Assembly (NCBI GenBank): GCA_016699305.1
Contig: CP064970.1
Location: 1,240,001 to 1,304,000 of the forward strand
Direction: 5' to 3'
Origin: Alphaproteobacteria bacterium
Lineage (GTDB): Bacteria > Pseudomonadota > Alphaproteobacteria > GCA-016699305
Length of the DNA stretch: 64,000 bases
Shown: piece after piece, positions 1-9,000 of the stretch
How the letters are laid out: every line of letters begins with the position of its first letter
How positions within the stretch are numbered: position 1 is the first letter of the stretch
Notes under the pieces: model-generated
Seen by the model: the letters and a program-made list of their open reading frames with translations, nothing else
The model's database searches: none
Told to the model about the DNA's origin: nothing
Position numbers and translations under genes: made by a program

Positions 1-83
1 TTTTCCCGGGCCTGCGGGTCCGGGATCATGGCCACCAGCTTCTCGACCACGGGACCGAGGATAGGGAGCAGGGCTTGCAGCAT
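1..83 (-). CDS. phage holin, 3-TM GTA type (partial, cut by window edge)
   Basis: Only the first 27 codons are inside the window. They begin MLQALLPILGPVVEKL and continue with an IPDPQAR segment, which resembles the N-terminus of the three-TM holin family found with gene transfer agents and alphaproteobacterial phages (PF11351). The ATG overlaps the endolysin stop codon by one base (TGATG), and AGGAGA sits just upstream. A holin directly after the endolysin fits a lysis cassette: the endolysin has no export signal of its own. The family call rests on a short N-terminal stretch. Confidence 0.6.
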   Translation of the reverse strand, partial: MLQALLPILGPVVEKLVAMIPDPQARE

Positions 84-568
84 CAGCGAGTCTCCTGAAG
101 CTTCGAGGGATCGGAGGCGGGATCGCGCGAGATGTCGGGCGTCTTCCACAGATCGGCCTCGGCCCGGCGGCGGGCCACGAGGCCGGGCATGTCCTTGCCA
201 GCCGCCTTGGTCCAGCGCAGCAATTGGGCGGGGACCTGTTCATACCAGCCGCGATTGAGATGCTTGAGCAGCGTGGAGTCGGCGAAGGCCCCGGCACCGA
301 TATTGAACACGAAGCATGCCAGGGCGGCGCATTGATTGCCGGTCAGAGAAACCCTCACCCGCTTCCCGACAGTCTCCATCGCCTGGCGCAGATCGGCTTC
401 CAGCAGAGCTTCGGCCTGCGCGGCGGTGACGGCCTTCCCTTCCCACACATCCGCGCCGGTATGGCCATAGCCGATGGTCCATTGACCTGCGGGGCAGCGA
501 TAGGCGCGAAGGCGCAACCCCTCGTATCGGCGCAACAATGCCAGAGCGGCTTCGGGCGGGATGGTCAT
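83..568 (-). CDS. phage endolysin, GH24 lysozyme
   Basis: A 161-aa muramidase that cleaves peptidoglycan at the end of the lytic cycle. From the chosen start, the T4-type catalytic triad reads Glu16, then eight residues, Cys25, then five residues, Thr31. It lies in a region ending TIGYGHT, the E-8aa-C-5aa-T form seen in many lambdoid endolysins. There is no signal peptide or SAR segment, so release should depend on the adjacent holin. The ATG at 568 is preferred to the one at 580 because GGAGG lies 5 nt before it. It is separated from the upstream gene by a strong terminator. Confidence 0.9.
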   Translation of the reverse strand: MTIPPEAALALLRRYEGLRLRAYRCPAGQWTIGYGHTGADVWEGKAVTAAQAEALLEADLRQAMETVGKRVRVSLTGNQCAALACFVFNIGAGAFADSTLLKHLNRGWYEQVPAQLLRWTKAAGKDMPGLVARRRAEADLWKTPDISRDPASDPSKLQETR

Positions 569-591
569 ATCTGCCTCCATTGTTTGGAATC

Positions 592-627
592 AAAAAAGCC
601 GCTGACGTTTTGCGGCAGCGGCTTGGT
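592..627 (-). terminator. rho-independent terminator
   Basis: On the minus strand, GCCGCTG and CAGCGGC form a perfect 7-bp stem around a GC-rich loop, followed by a run of six T. It ends transcription of the late genes to its right, just before the endolysin. Lysis genes may therefore need read-through or their own promoter. Confidence 0.75.
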
Positions 628-645
628 GGTGGGAAGTTTGGGCGA

Positions 646-945
646 TTACCCGGGATCGAGCATGCCAAAGAGTCTCAACTTCTTTCCCTCGGCCTCGAAG
701 ATGCCAATCCACTGCTCGGCCCCGGCATGGGGGTATTTCTCCATGGTGAGGGTGAAGGCACCGAGGTCGCGCTTCTTGGCGTAGTCCGAATCCTCCAGGT
801 GGTACCAGCCCTTGCGCAGCGAGGTGCAGGCCATTTCCCGCATGCGGCTCTCGAAAATATCGCACAGCATCTCCACCTCGCTTTCGTCGCAGCCCTCGTT
901 CTGGAGGTCGTCGATGCCGGGTTTCCAGTCCCATTTGCTTCTCAT
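646..945 (-). CDS. hypothetical phage protein
   Basis: A 99-aa soluble, acidic protein beginning MRSKWDWKPG. No family is recognised. The start at 945 is chosen because GGAGA lies 6 nt upstream; an in-frame ATG at 972 lacks a ribosome site. It sits between the small membrane protein and the endolysin, with a terminator directly after it. The position suggests a lysis or late accessory role, but that is only inference. Confidence 0.55.
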   Translation of the reverse strand: MRSKWDWKPGIDDLQNEGCDESEVEMLCDIFESRMREMACTSLRKGWYHLEDSDYAKKRDLGAFTLTMEKYPHAGAEQWIGIFEAEGKKLRLFGMLDPG

Positions 946-1018
946 TTCCGTCTCCGCTTGCCTGTTGCCCATGTGTCCATGAACGCTCTTCTTGTGGAAC
1001 TTATCCAGGGAATAACGA

Positions 1019-1390
1019 TCATGAGCCGCGCTTTTCTCGCGGGACGTTTTGTCGCGCGGCGGGGCCGTCGGCGGACAGATGGGCCTCGATGCGGATCAGC
1101 ACCTGCATCTGCGCCTCGGCCCGCTCCTCGATGCGCGCGAGGCGGTCGATGACCTTGATCTGGGCATCGGCGGATTTGGCGATGCCGTCCTCCAGCGCGG
1201 CGATGCGGCGGTCGCGGTGACGGTCCTCGGCGTCCTTGGTCGAGGCCCACCACACGGCCCCCGCCGCCTGCAGCAGCAAGGTAACGATCAGGGCAATGGG
1301 CACGCGCTTGTCCAGATGCCATTGGCCCTGGCGCTTGAGGATGGCCGGATCGTTCAAGGGACAGTCTTCGGGAAGCTGGGTCATGGGCAT
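1019..1390 (-). CDS. small phage membrane protein with coiled coil
   Basis: A 123-aa protein with a short hydrophilic N-terminus, one transmembrane segment (residues about 30-47, rich in I/L/V/A) and a long helical, charged C-terminal half that looks like a coiled coil. The start MPMTQLPED has GAAAGG upstream. The reading frame is open well upstream of this ATG, but that part looks non-coding. This architecture and its place near endolysin and holin suggest a lysis-associated (spanin-like or holin-like) protein. The family is not recognised. Confidence 0.6.
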   Translation of the reverse strand: MPMTQLPEDCPLNDPAILKRQGQWHLDKRVPIALIVTLLLQAAGAVWWASTKDAEDRHRDRRIAALEDGIAKSADAQIKVIDRLARIEERAEAQMQVLIRIEAHLSADGPAARQNVPREKRGS

Positions 1391-1416
1391 AACCTTTCGT
1401 CTGGGTCTGGGATGTT

Positions 1417-1623
1417 TCAGCACGACACCACGAACACAAAGCCCTGCGCCGTGGCGGCGGGACCGTTGCGGCGCAAGGCCTCGATCACCGTCTGACTGGT
1501 CAGAATGCGGGACGTGGCGGGGCGGCGCAGGACCTCGGCGGTGGTCTGGGTCAGGCGAAGCCCCGGCGCGGCGGGACGGTGCAGAACCTCGCCAGTCTGC
1601 TGGGTAAGGAATATCTCGGTCAC
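1417..1623 (-). CDS. small phage protein with three internal repeats
   Basis: A 68-aa protein starting with GTG (GGGAG upstream). It is made of three imperfect repeats of about 17 residues, each with a core like LTQxTxEVLxRPA. Function is unknown. A truncated copy of its first 27 or so codons lies at 4158-4238 as part of the 342-bp direct repeat; this copy is the intact one. It probably once lay directly downstream of the tail gene now at 4251-5264. Confidence 0.5.
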   Translation of the reverse strand: MTEIFLTQQTGEVLHRPAAPGLRLTQTTAEVLRRPATSRILTSQTVIEALRRNGPAATAQGFVFVVSC

Positions 1624-1884
1624 AAGGCGGTCTCCCTAGGCGGTGATCTTGCACCCGGCTTCCAGGGCATTGATCTGGCCCTGAGTCCAGGCGGTGCCGG
1701 TTGCGGGGTTGGTCTCCCAAATCTGGCGATGGAAACGATAATCGGTGCCCGGGGCCAGAAGGGCCGCGCCCTCGTCATCCGCGCCGCCGCTGCGCAGCAA
1801 GCCCCTCATCATTCTTGATCCGGCATCGTCCTTGCGTGCGCATAGGGACAGCTGCAGGCCAAAGACGGGACCGGCGACGGCGGG
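1543..1884. repeat. 342-bp direct repeat, left copy
   Basis: Matches 4158-4499 with no gaps and about 11 differences counted by eye (about 97% identity). It contains the 5' part of the 68-aa repeat protein and the 3' part of the tail gene. The two copies flank about 2.3 kb of cargo: integrase remnant, PLD-like nuclease and DEDDh exonuclease. Confidence 0.93.
1636..1884 (-). pseudogene. 3'-end remnant of tail protein gene
   Basis: Encodes the last 83 or so residues of the 337-aa tail protein at 4251-5264, ending in the same ALEAGCKITA. It has no start of its own and is cut at 1884, where the integrase remnant begins. It is part of the left 342-bp repeat and is presumably non-functional. Confidence 0.85.
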
Positions 1885-1886
1885 GC

Positions 1887-2240
1887 ATGCCAAGATCACC
1901 AAACGCCTCATCGACGACGCCGTGCCACGGGCATCGGAATACTTCCTGTGGGATGACGAGTTGCGCGGCTTCGGGGTGCGGGTACCGCCCAGCGGACGTA
2001 AGGTCTATGTCGTCCAAATACCGGGTTGGTCGGCGTCCCCGGCGCATGAGCCTGGGACCGCACGGCGTGCTGACCCCGGAAGAGGCCCTCCACCGCCATC
2101 TGCTGGCGCGTTACATCCTGCCCCGCTTCGGGCGCATGGCCATCACCGAGATCACCCACGCCGACATCGCCTATGGCGCTGAGGGTGGGCCGCAACCGCC
2201 GCCTCGCCAAAGACTGGGAAAAAACCATCGCCTCATCACA
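1887..2240 (+). pseudogene. tyrosine integrase remnant
   Basis: Translating across frames gives segments typical of the N-terminal part of phage tyrosine integrases: KITKRLIDDAVP, ELRGFGVRVPPSGRKVYVVQ, RRMSLGPHGVLTPEEA, then LLARYILPRFGRMAITEITH. The second base run after the ATG (1887) seems to have lost one A, which throws the start out of frame. A second frameshift lies near 2025, and the segment between EEA and LLARY is missing. No catalytic domain remains. It lies on the opposite strand to the prophage and abuts the left 342-bp repeat, so it is likely a relic of another element. Confidence 0.75.
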
Positions 2241-2354
2241 GGCATGGCCCCTCCTCGCCTCTATACGCCGTTCCCTTCGTTTCATAAAAAAACACACAAT
2301 ATCAAAAACTTGGCTTTGAGTCAGGCTCTAAGTGATTACTCCTGGGGAATCTCC

Positions 2355-3350
2355 CTAATAGCGCTTTTTCAAGTCTTCCCAGAAATGTTCTATGGTTTTA
2401 ATCCTAGGATTAAACCAAGCTCCTTTATAATCGTCAGTGCGAAGATCCTCATAATAGTTCAAGACATCCCGGAATGCCTCACGGAAACGTTTTTCATTAG
2501 GATTAAAAGGGTCTGAAGGTCTGTTTTTGTCCGCAAGCACCATGGAACGGGCTTTGCTTTCACCTTTATATACAAAGCCGTCTCGAACAAGATCACCAAG
2601 GAAAACCCAAGTTAGTTTGGGGAGGCCTCTAGCGGATTTGGTCCGTTCCCAAGTTAGAACCCAACGCCCTATGGAAAGATGTCTCTCATCTTCTTTTCCT
2701 TCGACTTCAATTGAATTCTCGACACTCCATTCATCGTAAACGCCAACCGCCCTTTTGATCGCCTTCTTATCCGCTTCCCAATCCGAATTGCCGTACCATG
2801 TCACAAGAGGCATGTCGTCAAATGACTCCCATCTGAAATCCGCAAATGATACCGATGGCTTGCCGCGCTTGTGCTTCTTCCAATTCTCTTTAGCTTCTCG
2901 GATATCCTTATCCGTTATCTCCCGGGCCTCCTCCCATTCTTTCTTAAACCATTCGGTTACGATCTTGTCGACGGGATCCAAAAGTACGCCTGCCTCGACC
3001 CACTTGGCTTGCTCACTGCCTTCCAGGCCCAGACCATTTGCGGATGCGTTGGCAGAGGCCACAACGGCACGATCTTTGCCGATGTACACCTTCGCGTGCA
3101 GCGTATCACACTGCTTGACATCAAGCCCTTTCCGCTTCCTCAAGACATCAATGACAGCGGGATTCGTGCCGCCCGATTTGAGGTTGCAGATGATCCGCGC
3201 TTCTTGGGTGGCTTCGAACATTTTCTCGGCACCAAAGCCCCAAAAGGCAACAGCGCAGCGAATCTGCGGCTCTTTCAGAAGGGTTTTGATGGCCTCATCA
3301 AGGTGGGGCCGGGTCAGAAAGAGGCTTTGGGGTTTGAGGGTTTGAGCCAT
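2355..3350 (-). CDS. phospholipase D-like nuclease family protein (cargo)
   Basis: A 331-aa protein whose N-terminal 120 residues look like a PLD fold. Its single HKD motif, LHAKVYIGKD, is followed by ASANASANGL, matching the HxK...D...SAN pattern of the PLD-like nuclease group. The remaining two thirds are charged, with no recognised domain. One HKD motif per chain implies a dimer if it is catalytic. The start has AGGAGG upstream. The region is visibly more AT-rich than the phage genes, and it lies inside the repeat-flanked insertion with an exonuclease. A defence or exclusion role is inference. Confidence 0.7.
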   Translation of the reverse strand: MAQTLKPQSLFLTRPHLDEAIKTLLKEPQIRCAVAFWGFGAEKMFEATQEARIICNLKSGGTNPAVIDVLRKRKGLDVKQCDTLHAKVYIGKDRAVVASANASANGLGLEGSEQAKWVEAGVLLDPVDKIVTEWFKKEWEEAREITDKDIREAKENWKKHKRGKPSVSFADFRWESFDDMPLVTWYGNSDWEADKKAIKRAVGVYDEWSVENSIEVEGKEDERHLSIGRWVLTWERTKSARGLPKLTWVFLGDLVRDGFVYKGESKARSMVLADKNRPSDPFNPNEKRFREAFRDVLNYYEDLRTDDYKGAWFNPRIKTIEHFWEDLKKRY

Positions 3351-3465
3351 TTCCGATCCTCCTGAGATTATTCATTGTGAGGTTGCGCCGTCTTGATTGA
3401 TTCGGCAATACCATGCCCAAGCCCAGAAAGAAAAGGGAGGTGAAGATGATCGCTCCCTGCCTCTC

Positions 3466-3990
3466 TCACCCGCCTTCCGTCACCCACCGCCACAACTCGG
3501 CCCACAAGAGTGCGTCGGCTTCGGCGCGGTGGCGGCGGGCGTGTTCGGCCTGTTCGCGGGCCTGGCGGTAGCGGTCAAGGTCCAGACCGCGAGCTGCCAC
3601 CATCTGGGCAAGCAGGATGTCGGCGTCCATGCGCCGGAAGACAAAGGCGGGTTCCACATCGGCCGCCTCGAAAATCTGCCGCGCCCACGCCTCGTCGTAG
3701 GGGCTGTCGGAGAAAAGCTCCCGCCCCTCCAGTTCCCGGTTCATGCGCGCGGCGATTGTCTCCACCGCAAGGCCTTGGTGGCGGACCTGCTCCAGCGAAA
3801 GGCCGTGCAGCTCCTCGGCGTTGGTGTCCCAGCTGTCCTCGATCTCCCAAGCGGCCGGGGGTCGCACGAGGCAGGCGGCGGAGACGATCTGCGGCTGCTG
3901 GGGACGAACGAACGCCCAACCGATCTCGATGACGTAGCCGTCCAGACCCGAGGCTTCGCAGTCGTAAAAGACGGGGGCGGTAGGGATCAT
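3466..3990 (-). CDS. DEDDh-type 3'-5' exonuclease (DnaQ-like, cargo)
   Basis: A 174-aa RNase H-fold exonuclease. Motif I is FYDCEASGL (Asp and Glu), and the C-terminal motif RRHRAEADA supplies the His and the last Asp; a middle acidic residue lies in the SPYDEAW or MDADI segment. It would trim DNA or RNA 3' ends. AAGGAGA lies upstream of the ATG. It shares the 342-bp-repeat-flanked insertion with the PLD-like gene (115 bp away, same strand), so the two may form a transferable unit. Confidence 0.75.
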   Translation of the reverse strand: MIPTAPVFYDCEASGLDGYVIEIGWAFVRPQQPQIVSAACLVRPPAAWEIEDSWDTNAEELHGLSLEQVRHQGLAVETIAARMNRELEGRELFSDSPYDEAWARQIFEAADVEPAFVFRRMDADILLAQMVAARGLDLDRYRQAREQAEHARRHRAEADALLWAELWRWVTEGG

Positions 3991-4157
3991 GGCGGGCTTG
4001 TTCTCCTTCTTGTGTTGGCGGAGGCCTTCGGCTGCGCTTGCATTCTTCCTTTATCCCTTCGGTCGCTTTCAGTCCATCTCGTAAGGAAGCTCCCGATTCC
4101 ACACTTGCCATACCATGATGTGCAACGATGCGTGCTTAGACGCGTGCTTACGGCTTC

Positions 4158-4238
4158 GGTCTGGGTCAGGCGAAGCCCCGGCGCGGCGGGACGGTGCAGA
4201 ATCTCGCCAGTCTGCTGGGTGAGGAGTATCTCGGTCAC
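4158..4238 (-). pseudogene. truncated copy of the 68-aa repeat protein gene
   Basis: The first 27 or so codons match the intact gene at 1417-1623. Downstream of 4158 the frame runs into unrelated sequence (3987-4157). This is the right-hand junction of the cargo insertion. Confidence 0.8.
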
Positions 4239-4499
4239 AAGGCAATCTCCTTAGGCGGTGATCTTGCACCCGGCTTCGAGGGCATTGATCTGGCCCTGAG
4301 TCCAGGCGGTGCCGGTTGCGGGGTTGGTCTCCCAAATCTGGCGGTGGAAACGATAATCGGTGCCCGGGGCCAGAATGGCCGCGCCCTCGTCATCCGCGCC
4401 GCCGCTGCGCAGCAAGCCCCTCATCATTCTTGATCCAGCATCGTCCTTGCGCGCGCATAGGGACAGCTGCAGGCCAAAGACGGGACCGGCGACGGCGGG
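4158..4499. repeat. 342-bp direct repeat, right copy
   Basis: Partner of 1543-1884, at constant offset 2615. In this copy the tail gene is intact and the small repeat-protein gene is truncated, the reverse of the left copy. That is what an insertion by single crossover or by tandem duplication would leave. Confidence 0.93.
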
Positions 4500-5264
4500 A
4501 AGGTCCGCCAGCGCGTAACTGTCCCGCGCGCCGATGGCGGCGGCGTGGTTATAGGTGGCGTCGCTATCGGGCGCGGCATCGTTGACATTGTCCCAATTGG
4601 CGGCCACGCCCTGGGGCGTCCATTCGGCATAGGTCCCAGGACCGGTGGGCAACAGGGCGTCCACACGGCAATCGCCCAGATAGGCATTATTGGCCGCGCC
4701 CGTGCCGTCGCAGATATACAGATCGTCGAAGGCGATCTTGCCGCTGCGGCCTTGCAGCTGGATGCGGCTGACACCGGCTTGGCCGGTCTGTTTGGTATCG
4801 CCGGTGAAGCTGGCGATCACCTGTTCATTGAGCCGCGCCTCGAACACGCCGCCGGCATCGGCCACGCTCAGGCGGAACTCCAGATAGTTCCACGAGCCCG
4901 TGGGCACCGGGGACGCGGCGGCGGCGACGGGCGTCGCGCCCCGATACAGGCGGATCATCCCCGAACTATTGAGATCGGCGGCGGCCTGCAACGCGCCGTC
5001 GCCGTCATAAAAGCGGATCACGTCTTGGGTGTCGTTGCCCGAGAGCTGACAGGCGAAGCCCAGGATCCAAATCGGCTGGCTGTCGAGGGTCAAGGAGACG
5101 TAATCCGTGTAATAGCGGATCCACAAGGCGTTGGACCCTGCCCTGCGCCCCGATGTCAGCGTCATGCCCGATGCGCTGCCGATGTCGTTATGGGCGGTCC
5201 ATTTCTTGCCGATATCGGCGGGGATGGCGTAGTGGTCAAAGCCGTCCAGGAAGCGTAGAGCCAT
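4251..5264 (-). CDS. phage tail-associated protein, LamG-like
   Basis: A 337-aa virion protein. Residues about 1-200 look like a beta-sandwich (LamG/concanavalin-like) with segments such as WNYLEFRLSV and GKIAFDDLYI, followed by a C-terminal domain typical of tail or fibre proteins of alphaproteobacterial phages. AGGAGG precedes the ATG at 5264. It follows the fibre-like gene by 10 bp and is probably cotranscribed with it. Its last 83 codons are duplicated at 1636-1884. Confidence 0.7.
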   Translation of the reverse strand: MALRFLDGFDHYAIPADIGKKWTAHNDIGSASGMTLTSGRRAGSNALWIRYYTDYVSLTLDSQPIWILGFACQLSGNDTQDVIRFYDGDGALQAAADLNSSGMIRLYRGATPVAAAASPVPTGSWNYLEFRLSVADAGGVFEARLNEQVIASFTGDTKQTGQAGVSRIQLQGRSGKIAFDDLYICDGTGAANNAYLGDCRVDALLPTGPGTYAEWTPQGVAANWDNVNDAAPDSDATYNHAAAIGARDSYALADLPAVAGPVFGLQLSLCARKDDAGSRMMRGLLRSGGADDEGAAILAPGTDYRFHRQIWETNPATGTAWTQGQINALEAGCKITA

Positions 5265-5274
5265 GGTTTCCTCC

Positions 5275-6006
5275 TTAAAGTCTGATGCCCGCCAGCGCAA
5301 AGCCGATATCGGCCAGACTGCTGTCGGCGGGGTTTGGGGCGATGATGGTCAGCACGTCGCCCGCCGCGAAATCCGTGGCCGTGACTGCCGTGAAAGTCGG
5401 CGTGGTCACGCCAGCGGCAAATTGCATGCTGGCGAATGACGTGCCGTTTTTGCGGAGAGAGAATGTGGCGGTCGCGCCGGAGGCCGTTCCCGCCACGCCG
5501 CGACTATTGGCCATGCCAGTGGGAAAGCGCACCGCGCGCGGCACGGGATAGCGCAAGACGACCGATCCGCCCGTGGGAACACCCGCCAGCGTCCCGCCGA
5601 TATCGTAGGGAATGGTCGCGCCCATAGCGGTCTCGGCCACGATCTGGAAGGTCGTGCCGTCGCAATAAAGCAATTTGCGCTCGCCCGCATTGATCGTGAT
5701 GGTCGTGCCGGAGGGCGTCTTCACCAGAAGCGTAAACCCGCCCATGGTGGCGTTCTCCACCATCAACAGCTTCGGCTTGGCGGGGATAGTGATGGTGCGT
5801 CCCGCCGTCAACATGCCTGTGAATGTCATCGACAAGGAACCGAGCATCTGCGCGTCGGTCAGCGTGGCGTCCACATCCGCGATGGCGATGCTGGTCAGCT
5901 GGCACAAAGCCTTGTCCAGCGCGTCGAAGGCAGCGTTGGCCGTGACTTCCTTCTGCGCCTGATTAGCGGCGATATGGTTGATGAGCAGGTTTGGGGTTGT
6001 TGGCAT
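5275..6006 (-). CDS. phage tail fibre-like protein
   Basis: A 243-aa protein. The N-terminus contains AANQAQKEVTANAAFDALDK, which resembles the DUF2793 tail-fibre signature (QAQKxVTxNxAxxxLD). The rest is rich in Gly, Thr and Ala and probably beta-structured. It sits directly downstream of the tail-tip gene, where host-specificity proteins are usual. No strong ribosome site is visible before the ATG. Confidence 0.65.
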   Translation of the reverse strand: MPTTPNLLINHIAANQAQKEVTANAAFDALDKALCQLTSIAIADVDATLTDAQMLGSLSMTFTGMLTAGRTITIPAKPKLLMVENATMGGFTLLVKTPSGTTITINAGERKLLYCDGTTFQIVAETAMGATIPYDIGGTLAGVPTGGSVVLRYPVPRAVRFPTGMANSRGVAGTASGATATFSLRKNGTSFASMQFAAGVTTPTFTAVTATDFAAGDVLTIIAPNPADSSLADIGFALAGIRL

Positions 6007-6016
6007 GGCTTTGTTC

Positions 6017-9000
6017 TTAAATCGTGGCTTGTTGAGGCTGACCGCGTCCGACCACGGCGTTGAGCTGATAAACGGCGACCGTCACCGCGCTTTGCGCCGC
6101 GCCGAAATCCACCACCTGTTCGGCGGCGGGATAAACGATGCTCGGCGTGTTGGCTGTCAGCGTGCGTTTCACCGTGGTGACAGACAGGATGTCAATCTCG
6201 TAATTCTCGCTGGCCTCGAACAAAGGCACCTCCGTGCCATCCTGCCATTCGCCGTACCAGCGCGTGCGCCGTTTCCATGTCACGGTCAGGTTGCCGGAGC
6301 CGTCGCGGGTGCCAGCGACCTGCACGGGCGAGAAGCAGCGCAGACTGTTGCCATTGAACACGAAGGGATTGGACGGCGCATCGTCCCAGTTGCCGCCATC
6401 TGGAATGCCTTTGTAATAGGCCGTTCGGTTGATCTCCGTCATCGGCAGCGGCGCGCGATACACGCCGTCATGGGTCAGCAGGATGAAACGCTCCCCCGTC
6501 GCATGCGAGGTCATGGCGCTTTCCGTGCCGCGCCGACCGCGCAACAGGCCGGACAATTCATAAATCCCGCTGGCCAACACATTGGCGTTGCGCCATTGGA
6601 TGATCTCGTCTCCCAGCAACGCCACATTCGCCCAATTCAGGACTTCCAGCGCCGTCTTGCTGTCGAGGCTGCCTTGCGTGAGGGCAACCTGAACCTTGCT
6701 GGTTTCATCCCATGTCCACGGGCTGGCAACGTTGGGCAGAACGGTGGCCGCCCAGCCGAAGCTGGGGCCGTCATTGCCCGTGCCGAGGACTTCCCAAGCC
6801 AGCTCGTCCGGTGAGCGATACATAGACGCGCCCGTGACGCTGCCGTCGCGGAAGCCGAAAGCGTAATACATGCCCAGCGTGTCGTCCTCATAGCGCAGCA
6901 TGGGCAAATCCATGAGGAAGAGCGGCGTTGGCCCCGCAAGGCCGATGGGTTTGGGTGGGAGATTGCCGCCGGAACCCGTGGCCGTGGAGAGATAAACAAT
7001 CTCGTCTTCCGCCACCGCTTCGCAAGACACGACGTTGTTGCCGCCGAAATCCACCTTGTTCAGGCGGAGTTTCAGCGACACATCATCAATATTGACGGTC
7101 ACCACATCGGACGGATCGAGCCGCAGCCATTTGGGTGGCAGGCTGAATGTATACTGGTTGCGCTCGACCCAGGCGTTATAGAGCGTGCGCTCCGCGATCT
7201 GCTTGGCCTCGTCCGGTGTGAGCGAGATCGATATCTCTCTGGTCTGCTTTTCCCGTGTGATGATCGCGTCGGTGATGCGAGAAGCGTGCTGGGTGTTGGG
7301 CTGGTGGTCGCGGGTCGGATCGACATGCACGATATCGAGGCGTTGCGGCAATTCCACATCCTGCACACGGGTTTCCGAAAGTCTGGTCTGGCTGTCCGTG
7401 CCGCCGCTATCGTCCGCGCCGAGGTCGTCCTTGCCGATGCTGGCCACGCTCGACCCGCCGCGCGGGATAAAGCGCAACACGCCGTCCGTCTCCACCGCAT
7501 CGATGAAGAAAGAACCCAAGAGCGGCTCCAGCGCCTCGCGGGCAGCCATGCGCCGACTGACGACATAGCCGCGCAAGGGCTGGCTGACGGCGCTTGTCAC
7601 GATGTTGGTCGGCACCATGCCCGCCTTCTGGCAAATGTCGGACAGCACATGCGCCAGCGGCACTGTATCCGCGCCATAGCGTTCAAGGGGATATTTGATC
7701 TGGCCCGCATCGGTCATGATGACGACGCTGTGCGTGAGCTTTTCATAGCATCCGCCAAAATGCGTGGCCGTCACCGGCAGGAACGGCGCAAGATCGACGG
7801 TCTTTTCCAGCCGCATGGGAACCAGATCAATCAGCGTCGCGGTGACGCCCGCCGCCGCCCATAACTTGCCATGGACCGGCATGTTGCCGTCCGACTGAAT
7901 GCCAGAACCCGCCGGAATGGCAACGCCGTCCACATATCCGGCGAAGCCGTCATCGGGATGCCATTTGACGATCCGGCCTGCCAGCCCCAGCGTGAAATAA
8001 AGATGGCCGGTGGTGTCGTCCCAGAATAGGGCGCGAGGGGACTCGCCGCCCGTCCATGCCGAGACGGTCCATTCCGTAAGCTTGCCATCGTAGCGGCGGA
8101 TTTCACTGGAATCCACCTGCCAGTAGTTGCCGAACGGATCATCGCATAGGGGCGATCCGGGCGCGCCGTGCGACGGGAACACGGCGGATAGATCGGCAAT
8201 CTCGACAAGATCGGAATTGTAGACGCGCCGCGAGTAGTGGCAGAACAGCTTGTCCCGCCGCACCGCGCCGCCGGGGCTGAACGGCACGTTGACCGGTGTT
8301 TGCGCCACGATCGCCAGCGAATCCGGATGCCGCTTCACGAGAGTCATGCCAACGCCGAGAATATCGGCGGCATGGTAGTAATAGCCTCGGCTGTCGATGC
8401 CGCACAGGGTTCCATACAGATGATAGGACGGCACCGCCACATTCAGCAGCAGCCGGTTGTTGACGAGATCATATTTGAAGATGTGGTTCGCGCCTTGGCC
8501 GATCAGAACGCCCCGCGCCGGATCGACCCAACCGCCTTCGCGGAACATGTCCTCGAGAGGTGGAAGGATGACGGCTTCGCAGCGCAGCCCGCCCGCGCCC
8601 ACCACCTCGGCACTGATATTCGGGATGCGGTTGGCAAAGTCGGCCAGTTGCAGATCGGTCAAGACCAGAATGCACCGCCCCCGATAGGCCGGAACATTGC
8701 CAACGCCCAGAGCCATTTCGATGGTGCTGTCGGGAAGCTGGTTCTCGTCGCCCGTGTAAATCCGCACCACGCCGGGATATCTCTCCATCGCCTGCGTGTT
8801 GCTGGAGGCGGCGTCATAGATCAGTTTGGTGTCCGCCCAGATGCGCCGCACGGTCGAAACCGGCCCGACGCAAAGCCCGACCGCGAAGGACACGGAATAG
8901 CTGTAGGTGGTCTGCGATGACTTCTTGCCACCGCCTTTACCACCGCTGCTTTTCTTGACATTGCGGGTTTCCTTGAGCGGTGTCGACCAGATCACGTTGC

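Noticed and set aside
224..1152. Long plus-strand open frames over the lysis region
   Set aside because: They are GC-rich shadows of the endolysin and small minus-strand genes, with frame-typical Arg/Ala/Gly-rich translations.
4140..4238. An 83-aa frame read as a separate gene (3987-4238)
   Set aside because: Only its first 27 or so codons are real; the rest is read-through into inserted sequence at the repeat junction.
8237..8920. Long plus-strand frames opposite the tail tip gene
   Set aside because: Shadow of the 1067-aa gene in GC-rich DNA.
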